64,000 nt of DNA from Planctomycetota bacterium (lineage in GTDB: Bacteria; Planctomycetota; UBA1135; UBA2386). Location of the stretch: assembly GCA_014192625.1 (NCBI GenBank), contig BJHM01000023.1, positions 1 to 64,000 of the forward strand. The letters are read 5' to 3'. The notes beneath the pieces are model-generated. The model saw nothing but the letters and a program-made list of their open reading frames with translations, searched no databases and was not told the DNA's origin. A program made the position numbers and the translations under genes. Position 1 is the stretch's first letter. The number at the start of each line of letters is the position of its first letter. Of this stretch, positions 26,454 to 35,185 are shown one piece after another.

Positions 26454-27869
26454 ATGGTTTGTCACACTGTTCTGATTCTCGGGCTTGCTGCGTCGTTGAT
26501 TGGTCAGCATGAAGAACCGGCCGGCAAGGCGGCGGTGTTGCCACCGCAAGTTGCGCTGCTGCCAACGCCCATCGCGGCATTGCCGAACGCACACTTTAAG
26601 CAGTTACGCGATCAATTGCGCGGCTTGGTCGGCGACGGCGTGGTCTTGCTGCGCGGTGCAAACAAGCCGTCGAACATGCTCGCGTTTGGCCAGGATCAGT
26701 CGTTCTGGTATCTGAGCGGCATCGCCGAGCCGGGGCTTGCGATGTTGCTCGGCACGCAAGGCGACATGGTGCTCGACGAGTTGCTGGTGCCACCGTTTTC
26801 ACGATTTGAAGCGCAATGGAATGGCGAATTTTTGGCCCCGGGAGAAGCCGCAGAGAAGCGGACTGGATTTCAAAAAGTCAGCAACGTGCGACAGCTGAGT
26901 GCGCGGCTCGATGAACTGCTGATGGTGAATCAGGACGGCAAGCGTCGGGTGCTCTTCACCCTGCTACAGCCGGAGGCCGGTCCGGGCGGCACTTCGTCAT
27001 CGGCCGGGCAGGCGGCGAAGGAACTGCAGCAAGATCCGTTCGATGGCCGCATGTCGCGCGAAGCGACATTGCAGAGTTCGCTCACGGCGAAATACGAAGG
27101 GCTATTGGTGAAAGATCTCACGCCGATCCTCGCGCAGATGCGGGTGCACAAGACAGCTTTTGAAATCACGCTGCTGCAAGCTTCCGCCGAGATCGCTGCG
27201 TATGGTCACATTGAGGCGATGCGCAGCGCGCGGCCTTTGCTGCGCGAGTTTCAGGTTGCCGCCGTCGCGCGCTATGTGTTCTCGCTGCATGGCGCGTCAT
27301 CGGATGCGTATGGCGCGATCGTTGGCGCGGGCAAGAACGGGTGCATATTGCACTACATGAAGAACGACGCCGAACTGAAGGACGGCGACTTGGTCGTGAT
27401 GGATTACGCCGCCACCGTCCTTGGCTACGCAGCGGATGTGACGCGCACGTTCCCCGCCAATGGCAAGTTCACGCCGCAGCAGCGCAAGCTCGTGCAGGAC
27501 ATCTATTTTGTGCAGCAGGCTTTGATCAAGGAAGTAAAGCCCGGGGCGAGCCTCTCGGCGCTCAGCAAGCTCTGCAGCGAACTGCTGCTTTTGCGTGGCT
27601 ACAAGACCGACCACGGACCGTGCCACCATGTCGGCCTCGCGGTGCACGACCCGTCCGTGGATCTGCTTACTAGCGGCATGGTCATCACGGTCGAGCCGGG
27701 TGCCTATTTGCGCGATCAGGGAATGGGTTGCCGGATCGAGGACACCGTTTTAGTGACCGAAGATGGTTGCCGCGTTTTGTCCGGTGGCGCGCCGTCCAAG
27801 CCCGAGGACATCGAGTTGCTGATGAGCAAGCCGGGGATCACCGACCTGCCCGTCGGTGTGGTGCGTTAG
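26454..27869 (+). CDS. Exported Xaa-Pro aminopeptidase-like M24 metallopeptidase
   Basis: A 471-residue protein with a short signal sequence (VCHTVLILGLAASLIG). The N-terminal creatinase-like half contains FWYLSGIAEPG. The pita-bread catalytic half has all five metal ligands: D317 and D328 in DYAATVLGYAADVTRTF, H391 in CHHVGLAVHD, E414 in VITVEPGAYL, and E429 in CRIEDTVLVTEDG. It should remove N-terminal residues that precede proline; with the prolyl oligopeptidase at 5918-8101 it would give the envelope two proline-specific enzymes. Confidence 0.9.
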   Translation: MVCHTVLILGLAASLIGQHEEPAGKAAVLPPQVALLPTPIAALPNAHFKQLRDQLRGLVGDGVVLLRGANKPSNMLAFGQDQSFWYLSGIAEPGLAMLLGTQGDMVLDELLVPPFSRFEAQWNGEFLAPGEAAEKRTGFQKVSNVRQLSARLDELLMVNQDGKRRVLFTLLQPEAGPGGTSSSAGQAAKELQQDPFDGRMSREATLQSSLTAKYEGLLVKDLTPILAQMRVHKTAFEITLLQASAEIAAYGHIEAMRSARPLLREFQVAAVARYVFSLHGASSDAYGAIVGAGKNGCILHYMKNDAELKDGDLVVMDYAATVLGYAADVTRTFPANGKFTPQQRKLVQDIYFVQQALIKEVKPGASLSALSKLCSELLLLRGYKTDHGPCHHVGLAVHDPSVDLLTSGMVITVEPGAYLRDQGMGCRIEDTVLVTEDGCRVLSGGAPSKPEDIELLMSKPGITDLPVGVVR

Positions 27870-28014
27870 TTGCGCCGCTGCAGTGTTGCGCTACGGACCG
27901 GTGCTGCGAGGCCGGTAATTTCAATGCAGCTGATTCACTGCAAGCGCTAGCTGAAACAGGAATTCGCCAAGCTGCCGCCTCGCATAGCAACAGTTTCGCA
28001 GCGTGCAGTTGTAA

Positions 28015-28656
28015 CTAGGAATCGCGCAGCTGGTCCTGCAGCTCGCGACGCAGTCCTGCATTGTCCAGGAACTCGCCGCGAAAGCTGCGCGTCACCGTTT
28101 TGGTGCCGGCTTTTTGCACGCCGCGCAGGCTCATGCACTGATGTTCACAGGACAGGATCACAGCCACGCCGCGCGGTTGCAAGGTGCGGTCGATGGCCTC
28201 GGCAATCTGCTCGGTCAACTTCTCCTGCATTTGCAGCCGGCGCGCGTAGCCGTCGACTACGCGTGCCAGTTTGCTCAAGCCCACTACGCGGCGATTGGGC
28301 AGATATGCGACATGCGCCACACCAGTGAACGGCAGCATGTGATGTTCACAGTGTGAGATGACTGCGATGTCGCGCACGAGCACGAAGTCGCGGTAGCCCT
28401 CGGCCTCGCCGAAAGTTGCCAATAGATGCTGGTCAGGGTTTTTGCGATAGCCGGAACAAAACTCGCGCAGGGCGCGTGTGACGCGCGCAGGAGTGTCGAG
28501 CAGGCCACTCCGATTCGGATCGTCGCCGGTCCACGCGAGCAAGGTGCGAACCGCTGCTTCAGCTTGCGCTTGGGTTACCAGCGTTGGCAAGCTTGATGGC
28601 TCCTGTGCTACTTCGGTCGGCTGACTGATACATAGGCGAGATGCCGGATCGCGCAT
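28015..28656 (-). CDS. folE: GTP cyclohydrolase I
   Basis: A 213-residue enzyme opening GTP to dihydroneopterin triphosphate, the first step of folate or tetrahydropterin synthesis. Zinc and active-site residues lie in [21 protein letters not shown] and [19 protein letters not shown]; the conserved [31 protein letters not shown] helix lies between. The N-terminal [23 protein letters not shown] is the usual start of the family. ATG at 28656. The gene points the same way as the KaiC-like gene, 100 bases upstream, but no shared function is evident. Confidence 0.95.
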   Translation of the reverse strand: MRDPASRLCISQPTEVAQEPSSLPTLVTQAQAEAAVRTLLAWTGDDPNRSGLLDTPARVTRALREFCSGYRKNPDQHLLATFGEAEGYRDFVLVRDIAVISHCEHHMLPFTGVAHVAYLPNRRVVGLSKLARVVDGYARRLQMQEKLTEQIAEAIDRTLQPRGVAVILSCEHQCMSLRGVQKAGTKTVTRSFRGEFLDNAGLRRELQDQLRDS

Positions 28657-28756
28657 AACCTCGTGTTCGCGGCGAGGAGCGGGTCAGATGCAGCGCGATC
28701 AGACGTCTTCATGAGCGTCTTTACGAACGTCCGGTCAAACGCCCGACTCGGCAATC

Positions 28757-30346
28757 TTAAACCCGGCGCCAGTCGATCGGCTGGCTGTCCATGACGAAGT
28801 CGTTGCCAACGCTCTTTAGCACGCGGAAGCGCGGTTGGCTGCGGTCGCCGTCATTGGCCGAAAGTTGAATCACGTTGTCGTATCCAACTAAATACGGCGA
28901 AGGGTCAAACTCGGTGCGGTCGCTCTTGGAGCACGGTGGGGTCATGTCAACGAACATGGGTGTCACTTGGCGGTAGCGCAGCATGTCGAGCAACGCCGTG
29001 ACCAAAAACTTCTGTTCCGTGAGCAGCGGGAAGCGTTCTTGCAGGCGGTATATGTTGTCGAACGCAAAGCGTGCGACGGGTCGATCGCCCTGATTGCCAT
29101 GGCCGCCTTCGATCAGGCGCACGATGTCCCACGTGAACTTGCCCGGCGAAATAAACTCGGGGTGGAGATAGAGCACCCGGAAATCGGGGTGGAAGTTGCC
29201 GTCTTCGGCGAGGCAGGCGGAGCGCAATGCTTCCTCGCGTTGGCATATGCGGCGGATGGCGTCGCGGTCCTCGCGGGTGGACACGAGTAGCACGCGCTCA
29301 TTCTGGCGCAGGCCGGCGGCCAGGAAGCGCAAAGCCATCAACGTGCCGCGGGTGCCGGGTTCGGCAAGCAGGACGGTTGATGAAAACGCGCTTGGGCCGG
29401 TGCCGTTCAGGAACGCGGCATTGAGCTCTGGGTGGCCAAGGTCGATCGTGGTATCGCCGCGGCGCGGCACCTTGAACTCGGCCTGATCGCGCGCGATCGA
29501 CAGCTGTGCTGCGACCGACGGGTAGATGTGGATGCCGGGACCACGTTCGTTGCGGGCACCGAGATAAATGTCGCGCGTGATGCCACGGCCGGCGATCGAG
29601 AAGTGGTGGATGCCGCGGTAGTAGTATTGGTGGCGCGCCTTCAGGATCTCAAGCGCGCGGATTTTGAAGTCGGACGCCTCTTCGCGAAACGACAGGTGCA
29701 GCATGAGATCGGTGGAGAACTCTTCCGCAGAAGGCAGGCGCAGGTCGCGCGGACTGGCTTCCTCCATCACAAAGATCCCGTGGATCTTCAGGTCAAGCAG
29801 TTGGCGGCGGACTTCGAGCAGCGCCGCTCGCTTCTCGAAGTAAGCAAGGTCGGTGAGCAGCAGCCCGACATTGTCGATGCAGACCATCGCCACTGGTGTG
29901 GCAAGGTGGTGGTTTGTGATCTCCGCCAGCATCCATTCGATGTCGACGGTGGTGCCGCGCGCACTCGGCTTCTGCAGCGCGGCGGCGCGCGCCTGCGTCA
30001 GAATGAAGGTCGATGTGCCCTTGCGAGTGGTTGCTTCCAACACCAACTTGCCCGGCACTTCGCGCGGCATTGCGGTGACCGTCACGCCACGCCGAAACCA
30101 ATCGAAGTCGCTTTCGATCTTTCTGCGCAAGCTTTCGGGCGAGTGCTCGACGGAATAGTAGAGGTAGGTACTGCCGTCCTCGCCGTCGAGAAAGGCGCGC
30201 GTGATCATCTCCAGCGCGAGCAACGTCTTGCCGGTGCCGGGGCCGCCGGCAATGCAAGCGAACGCGGCCGAGTCGTCGGGATAGCGGATGCCGCCGGCGA
30301 GAATGCCGTCTAGGCCATCGATGCCGGTCTTCAGGTAGGCGAACAC
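28757..30346 (-). CDS. KaiC-like RecA-fold ATPase, double domain, second site degenerate
   Basis: A 529-residue protein of the KaiC/RadA group. The first domain begins TGIDGLDGILAGGI and has a full Walker A GGPGTGKT (residues 34-41) and a Walker B-type strand VAMVCIDNV. The second domain (from about residue 310) starts LLAEPGTRGTLMALRFLAAG, where the Walker A lysine and threonine are lost, and ends with SQPRFRVLKSVGNDF. No KaiA or KaiB gene is adjacent, so a clock role is not implied; double-domain KaiC homologues act in signalling or redox sensing elsewhere. Start is GTG at 30346, 56 bases from the divergent phosphatase-like gene. Confidence 0.82.
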   Translation of the reverse strand: MFAYLKTGIDGLDGILAGGIRYPDDSAAFACIAGGPGTGKTLLALEMITRAFLDGEDGSTYLYYSVEHSPESLRRKIESDFDWFRRGVTVTAMPREVPGKLVLEATTRKGTSTFILTQARAAALQKPSARGTTVDIEWMLAEITNHHLATPVAMVCIDNVGLLLTDLAYFEKRAALLEVRRQLLDLKIHGIFVMEEASPRDLRLPSAEEFSTDLMLHLSFREEASDFKIRALEILKARHQYYYRGIHHFSIAGRGITRDIYLGARNERGPGIHIYPSVAAQLSIARDQAEFKVPRRGDTTIDLGHPELNAAFLNGTGPSAFSSTVLLAEPGTRGTLMALRFLAAGLRQNERVLLVSTREDRDAIRRICQREEALRSACLAEDGNFHPDFRVLYLHPEFISPGKFTWDIVRLIEGGHGNQGDRPVARFAFDNIYRLQERFPLLTEQKFLVTALLDMLRYRQVTPMFVDMTPPCSKSDRTEFDPSPYLVGYDNVIQLSANDGDRSQPRFRVLKSVGNDFVMDSQPIDWRRV

Positions 30347-30402
30347 AGGCGACGAGGCTAGCTGCTGGCGCGCGGCGAAGCCACGTTGTCAAATCTTGAC
30401 TG

Positions 30403-31068
30403 GTGGACTCCGCTCGCTTGTCGAGCCAAGATGTTTGCGTGTTGCCCGAACCAACCGACTTCTCCCGCCTCTATTTGTTGCGCCACCCGGAACTGGAGGT
30501 TGCGGACCAAAGCATCGCGATCGGCTCAGGCCCGGCCAAGCTTGGCCGTCGCGGTCGCTCGCAGGTTCTGCAATGGCTTTCGTGGCTCGAAGGCGTAAAG
30601 CTTGATGAATTGCATTGCAGTCCGCAGCCGCAATGCCTCACGCCAGCCACTGCGCTGGCGCAGAAGTTTGCGCTTGAGGCAAAGCCGCACTCGCGACTGC
30701 GCGACCAAGAGATGGGCAGTTGGCAAGGCCGCAATTGGCAGGAAGTGATGCAGACGGAAGGCGAGGCAGTGGCCACTTTCTTCCGCGAGTTTGGCGACAC
30801 CAAGGCGCCAGGTGGCGAGAGCCTCGGCGAGGCGGTCGAGCGCGTTCTGCAATGGTGGGTCATGACCGCGCCACATGCGCTTGGGAAGTCGTTGGCGGTG
30901 GTGCTGCCTGGTTCTGTGCTGACCGGTTTTGCTGCAGCGATGCTTGGGATGCGTTTGTCGCGTTGCGTTTCGCTAAACCTGCCGCACGGTGGACTCGGCG
31001 TGCTCGATGCGTTTCAGAATGGCGTGCGGATCGCGTTGTGGAATCATGCGGCGCTGGATCGCGCGTGA
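30403..31068 (+). CDS. Histidine phosphatase superfamily protein with altered active site
   Basis: A 221-residue phosphoglycerate-mutase-fold protein. The first catalytic His is kept but in LYLLRHPELE, so RHG becomes RHP. The acidic residue block RLRDQEMGSWQGRNW is normal. The second catalytic His, expected in a VSHGGVIR-like motif, is replaced: the strand reads LAVVLPGSVLTGFAAAMLGM. It may be a regulatory or dead enzyme, or bind a phosphate ligand. Start GTG 30403 is uncertain; homology begins about 20 residues in. It is divergent from the KaiC-like ATPase with 56 bases between starts, which hints at shared control. Confidence 0.75.
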   Translation: MDSARLSSQDVCVLPEPTDFSRLYLLRHPELEVADQSIAIGSGPAKLGRRGRSQVLQWLSWLEGVKLDELHCSPQPQCLTPATALAQKFALEAKPHSRLRDQEMGSWQGRNWQEVMQTEGEAVATFFREFGDTKAPGGESLGEAVERVLQWWVMTAPHALGKSLAVVLPGSVLTGFAAAMLGMRLSRCVSLNLPHGGLGVLDAFQNGVRIALWNHAALDRA

Positions 31069-31090
31069 GGCATTTCACAGCACGGTTGAG

Positions 31091-32518
31091 TCAGTCGATG
31101 TGCAGGCGCGAGGTGGTTGTTTTGCAGCGTGCGCGCAGCACGAACAGCATCGCACATGCGACCAAAAACAGGCCCGCGGTTAGGCCCCACCAGAGTCCTT
31201 GTGGCCCGAGGTTCAGGCCAAACGGCATGCTGAGCCAGCAACCGAGCGGCAGGGCCAGCACCCAGTAGCCGATCACGTTGGCCCAGAATGGCGTGCGCAT
31301 GTCGCCCATCCCGCGCAGGCAGCCGATCGCAGTGACCTGCAGTCCATCGAAAATCTGGAACACACCGGCAATCGGAATCAACGCCACGGCGAAGCGACTG
31401 ATGCTCAGGTCGTCGGTCAGCAAGCTGGTGAGTTGCGTTGGCAAGAACAAGAACAACGCCATCGCAAACGTCATCACAAAGCCGCCCGCGCACATTGAGG
31501 TGACGGTGGTGCGCAGCACCGCCGCCGCATCGCCACGCCCCGTTGCCCAACCGACGCGCACCGCTGCCGCCATGCTGATGCCGAGCGGCAGCATGTAGGT
31601 CAACGACGCGAGCTGCAGCGCAACCTGATGACCGCCGAGTCGTGGCCCGCCGTCAGTGTTTGCCTGCAGCGCATCATCCATGTGGCCGATCAGCAACAGG
31701 GTCAGTGCAAACACGCCCATCTCGAGTGCCAACTGGCCACCGATCGGCGCGCCGAGTCGGAAAAGGTTTTGCAGCGGGCGCAGTTTGCAGACGGACCGAC
31801 GCACCGTGGCGGAGGCCAGTTGTTTTACATGTGGTGCGAGGTCGCGCCAACTGAGCGCAATCAGCATCAGGAACATGAACCAGCGTCCGACGACGGTTGC
31901 CCATGCGGAGCCAGCGATGCCGTGCTCGCTGCATCCGATCCGACCAAAGATCCACATCCAGTCGAGCAGCGCATTGAGCAAATTGCCGACCACGATGACG
32001 AGGATCTGCGGCGCGATTCTCGAGTGTGCTGACAAGAATGTTCGCAGTAGCGAGAAGCCGAAGAACGGCAGCACCCCAAGGCTGCTGATCCGGGCGTAGG
32101 TGGCAGCGCCGGGGATCAGATCTGCTTTTTGTCCTAGCCAATCGAGCCACAGCGGTGCTGGCAGCAGAGACAGCGCCGCAGGTATGGACAGTGCGAAGGC
32201 GAGCACGGCCCCGCGCAGCAATTGGCGCGTGACCGCATGGGGTTCGCGTGCGCCGATTGCTTGGGACAGGAGCGGATCTACCGCCATCAGAAAGCCCATG
32301 CCGGTGGCCAACACAAGCCAGACCAGTGTGTTGCCGAGCGCCATCGCCGGCAGCGCTGAGCTGGTGTAGTGGCCAAGAAAACACGCGTCCACAAAGCTGA
32401 GCGCGTTGAGGCCGACTTGCACGAAGGCGATTGGGCCGCCGAGGCGCGCCAGTTCGCGCAGTTCTGCGCCGAAGTTTTTGGTGCAGCGTTGTGCGGATGC
32501 GGGCAAATACGCGTTCAT
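31091..32518 (-). CDS. MATE family multidrug/sodium antiporter
   Basis: A 475-residue membrane protein with twelve predicted helices. NorM-type features are the first helix LARLGGPIAFVQVGLNALSFVDACFLGHY, LATGMGFLMAVDPLLSQAIGAREPHAV, the repeat-half start FRLGAPIGGQLALEMGVFAL, and QIFDGLQVTAIGCLRGMGDMRTPFWANVIGYW. It should export cationic drugs or metabolites in exchange for sodium or protons. The ATG at 32518 fits the family's short N-terminus; the frame extends 45 residues upstream through low-complexity sequence that is unlikely to be translated. Confidence 0.9.
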   Translation of the reverse strand: MNAYLPASAQRCTKNFGAELRELARLGGPIAFVQVGLNALSFVDACFLGHYTSSALPAMALGNTLVWLVLATGMGFLMAVDPLLSQAIGAREPHAVTRQLLRGAVLAFALSIPAALSLLPAPLWLDWLGQKADLIPGAATYARISSLGVLPFFGFSLLRTFLSAHSRIAPQILVIVVGNLLNALLDWMWIFGRIGCSEHGIAGSAWATVVGRWFMFLMLIALSWRDLAPHVKQLASATVRRSVCKLRPLQNLFRLGAPIGGQLALEMGVFALTLLLIGHMDDALQANTDGGPRLGGHQVALQLASLTYMLPLGISMAAAVRVGWATGRGDAAAVLRTTVTSMCAGGFVMTFAMALFLFLPTQLTSLLTDDLSISRFAVALIPIAGVFQIFDGLQVTAIGCLRGMGDMRTPFWANVIGYWVLALPLGCWLSMPFGLNLGPQGLWWGLTAGLFLVACAMLFVLRARCKTTTSRLHID

Positions 32519-33297
32519 GACGGGGTGGGTGTATGCGCTTCGTTGCTGCTGCGCGCAAGGATGGAAGCTTTGGTAGCACTCGGATGCGCGCGGTTGTCGG
32601 CGCACAAAAGCGCTGCTTGCGAGCGATCGGCGGCAACGAAAGCTGCGCAACAATGGCGGTGGCGCGACCGGGACGCTTGCCCGTGATGCGGCAGTTTGAC
32701 AACCGATCGCGTGCGCCAGCGCCGGTAAAATAGTGGCGGCGGGTGGCGGCCAATGCGCGCGTCAGGTGTGGCTATGAAGCAGGCTTTGGCGCTAGCGGGG
32801 TCGCTGCGGCATCGCCATTGCTGCGCAGCAATGGCGGTGGCGCGGGCGGTGGCGCGGGCCGTGCAATATTTTGTTGGCCGCACATTTTATTGCTGCCAGT
32901 TGGCTGGCGGACCAATCTTTTACCAGCCGGAAAAGCGGGCTTTGTTCCCACGTTTCCTTTGGCGTGAAGCGGACCTTTGGGCGGGTGCTGCGGCCAAGTT
33001 TTGGCGGCGTGAAAGTGGGGCTTTGTTTGTGCGTGCAGCTTTGCCTACAACGGGTGACGACTTTGGCCTTCAGGTGGGCGGGAACGATGCGGGCGGGCTT
33101 TGCATTGCCCAAGAAGTCGGGTTTTTTGCCCCGTAATTCCATCTGGGGAAAGTTTGTCTAATAGTAAAAGTAGTTGTAGAGAGTTTGCCAAACGACGTTG
33201 GCACTGAGGGTTGGTTGGTGGAAAGGCGGGGCATGGTCACGCCGCCCGCCGGTGAAGCAGAGGTGTAAAAGTGTTCGTTGTAGGTTAGGGTGTGGTC
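32519..33297. other. Repeat-bearing intergenic region
   Basis: A 779-base region between the divergent MATE and Y-family polymerase genes. It holds a 25-base direct repeat (32642-32666 and 32820-32844, one mismatch), a perfect 24-base palindrome at 32813-32836 that contains part of the second copy, and runs of GGTGGCGCGG. Frames that cross it encode Arg/His/Ala-rich nonsense. Its 3' 150 bases are A/T-richer and precede the polymerase gene, so its promoter probably lies there. Confidence 0.55.
32813..32836. repeat. Perfect 24-base palindrome
   Basis: Each 12-base half reads CGCCATTGCTGC then its exact reverse complement. It overlaps the second copy of the 25-base direct repeat. It could be a protein binding site or a small mobile repeat; a cruciform is possible but with no loop bases. 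Confidence 0.85.
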
Positions 33298-34554
33298 GTG
33301 AGCCGCCGCATCCTGCATCTCGATATCGACGCCTTTCTTGCCTCCGTGGAACAGCTCCGCGACCCCTCTCTGCGCGGTCGCCCAGTCGTGGTCGGCACCG
33401 GGGTGGTCGCCTCTAGGTCGTATGAGGCCAAGGCGCGCGGCATCGATACCGCCATGCCGCTCGCCGAGGCAAAACGCCGCTGCCCCGAGCTGGTGATTTG
33501 TCCAGGTGATGCGCGGCTCGTCGAGCGCTATCGCAAGGCGGTGGCGGAGGTCGTGCGGCAGTTTTCACCGGTCGTCGAAGTGTGCTCGCTCGATGACTTC
33601 TATGCCGACTTGACCGGCGTGCCGCTGCCGATGCCGCAAGCGTTGCAAGGCGTTCCCGCGAGCGACGGCGAACGGACGCTGCGGGCTTTGTGCAGCGAGT
33701 TGCGGGCTGCCGTGCGCACGGCGACGGGGCTATCGGTCTCGCAAGGGGTTGGTGCTTCGCGCACGGTCGCGCGGCTGGCCACGACCAGGGCCAAGCCCGG
33801 CGGCATCTGCGAAGTGCCCGCGGGACAAGAACTCGAATTCCTCGCTGGGTTCGCAATCGAGGCGCTGCCCGGTGTCGGACAAAAGACTGGCGCGCAACTG
33901 CGTCAGCTCGGCATCCACACGATTGGCGAACTGCGGGTCGTCGATCGTGAACTGCTGCGGCAAAGTTTTGGCGCGCGCGGGGAAGACCTTTATTGGCGCT
34001 GTCGCGGCCGCGATGCGGCGCCGGTGCAGAACGCGCCGCCCTTGCAGAGTATTTGCCGCGAAACGTCGTTTGAGCCAAGCAGCGAGGGTGATCGGCAGCA
34101 GCGGTCGTTCGTGCGCGCGATGCTCGCCTATCTGGTCGATCGCGCAGTGAGCGAGTTGCGCGCGCAGCAGCTGCGTTGTCGCACCATCGCGGTGCGCGTG
34201 CGCTATCTCGATGGCGAACAGGATGAGATACAGCGCAGCGAACGGGGGGCAACCGATCGCACCGATCTGCTGGCACGCCGCGCGTGCGAACTGCTCGATG
34301 TGCTGCTGACGCGGCGCGTGCTGGTGCGTCTGGTCGGCGTCACCATCACGGGATTTGTGCCCATCGGTGTCGTGCAGGGAGAACTGTTCTCGGGCAAGGA
34401 GCAGCAGCGCGACAAACTGTTTGCTGCGGTCGACGCGCTGCGCAAACGGCACGGCTTTGGCTCCGTGCTGCTAGGCGAATCGGCGACCTTGCTCGGCCTC
34501 GTGCCACATGGCCCGCATGGTTTTCGTCTGCGCACGCCGTCATTGACGAAGTAG
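33298..34554 (+). CDS. Y-family DNA polymerase (DinB-like)
   Basis: A 418-residue translesion polymerase. Palm motif I is ILHLDIDAFLASVEQ (Asp9) and motif III is CSLDDFYADLTG (Asp99), where the second acidic residue is Asp100 rather than the usual Glu of SLDEAY. Finger residues SYEAKARGI and the HhH segment EALPGVGQKTGAQLRQLGI are present. The little-finger region ends with a probable beta-clamp motif QGELF. Because palm aspartates are kept it is more like DinB than the inactive ImuB, although a DnaE2 gene lies 1.4 kb downstream. GTG 33298 follows AGGG at seven bases; GTG 33292 is an alternative. Confidence 0.9.
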   Translation: MSRRILHLDIDAFLASVEQLRDPSLRGRPVVVGTGVVASRSYEAKARGIDTAMPLAEAKRRCPELVICPGDARLVERYRKAVAEVVRQFSPVVEVCSLDDFYADLTGVPLPMPQALQGVPASDGERTLRALCSELRAAVRTATGLSVSQGVGASRTVARLATTRAKPGGICEVPAGQELEFLAGFAIEALPGVGQKTGAQLRQLGIHTIGELRVVDRELLRQSFGARGEDLYWRCRGRDAAPVQNAPPLQSICRETSFEPSSEGDRQQRSFVRAMLAYLVDRAVSELRAQQLRCRTIAVRVRYLDGEQDEIQRSERGATDRTDLLARRACELLDVLLTRRVLVRLVGVTITGFVPIGVVQGELFSGKEQQRDKLFAAVDALRKRHGFGSVLLGESATLLGLVPHGPHGFRLRTPSLTK

Positions 34555-34583
34555 GCGCGCAACCCGGAGTGGCGTGGTGTTGC

Positions 34584-34774
34584 GCAGTGCCGCCGCAGTG
34601 CCACCGCAGTGCCGCTCACTACCGCGTAGTGCCGCCGCAGTGCCGCCGCAGTGCCGCTCACTACCGCGCAGTGCCACCGCAGTGCCGCTCACTACCGCGC
34701 AGTGCCACCGTAGTGCCACCGCAGTGCCGCCGCAGTGCCGCCGTAGTGCCACCGTAGTGCCACCGCAGTGCCGC
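34584..34774. repeat. 11-base minisatellite with 20-base variant units
   Basis: Fifteen head-to-tail units. Twelve are 11-base units of the form G[C/T]AGTGCC[G/A]CC (the last one lacks its final base), and three are 20-base units GCAGTGCCGCTCACTACCGC at 34606, 34648 and 34679. The array begins 29 bases after the polymerase stop and runs straight into the L14-like fragment. Open frames through the array are artefacts of the repeat. Confidence 0.95.
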
Positions 34775-35154
34775 GCGGTCAGCTCGATACTAAAGACTGC
34801 CGCTACGCATCGCTTGGCGACGTGGTTGTTGCCGTAGTCAAGAAGGCTTTGCCGACTGGCGAAGTCAAAGAGCACGAGATCGTGAAAGGTGTCGTGGTGC
34901 GGACGAGCAAGCAAGTTCGTCGCGCTGATGGCTCCTACATCCGATTCGACCGCAATGCCTTGGTCGTGATTGACAAGGATGGAAACCCGCGTGGCACTCG
35001 CATCTTTGGTGCGGTTGCTCGTGAGTTGCGCGAACGGTTCATGCCCGCGCGCTGCATCGACAGTTTGCGATCGGTGCTCGCGCCAAGCGGCTGCACGGTA
35101 AGGAATGGCGCATGGGTGACGTGCCCAACTGGCGAATCGATATCTGCCGGTTGA
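34768..35154 (+). pseudogene. rplN: Ribosomal protein L14 fragment
   Basis: The frame encodes an unmistakable central part of L14: [18 protein letters not shown], then [20 protein letters not shown], then [20 protein letters not shown] and [13 protein letters not shown]. The first 30 or so residues of L14 (the MIQxxTxLxVADNSGA block) are missing and are replaced by the 11-base minisatellite, which supplies the only start codon, a GTG at 34768. After RERFM the normal KIxSLAPEVL ending is lost and an unrelated 41-residue tail follows. There is no other ribosomal gene nearby. I read it as a broken second copy; a divergent functional paralogue is less likely. Confidence 0.75.
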
Positions 35155-35185
35155 TCTTCGTGTGTCCGCCGCCGACAACGCCCAC

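Noticed and set aside
29432-30313. Plus-strand 293-codon open frame
   Set aside because: Antisense to the KaiC-like gene whose Walker motif fixes the true strand.
31674-32753. Minus-strand 359-codon open frame beside the MATE gene
   Set aside because: Overlaps the MATE gene in another frame, Arg/Thr-rich, no recognisable fold.
34574-34837. 87-residue open frame rich in VPPQCR repeats
   Set aside because: It is just the 11-base minisatellite read in one frame; other frames are equally open.
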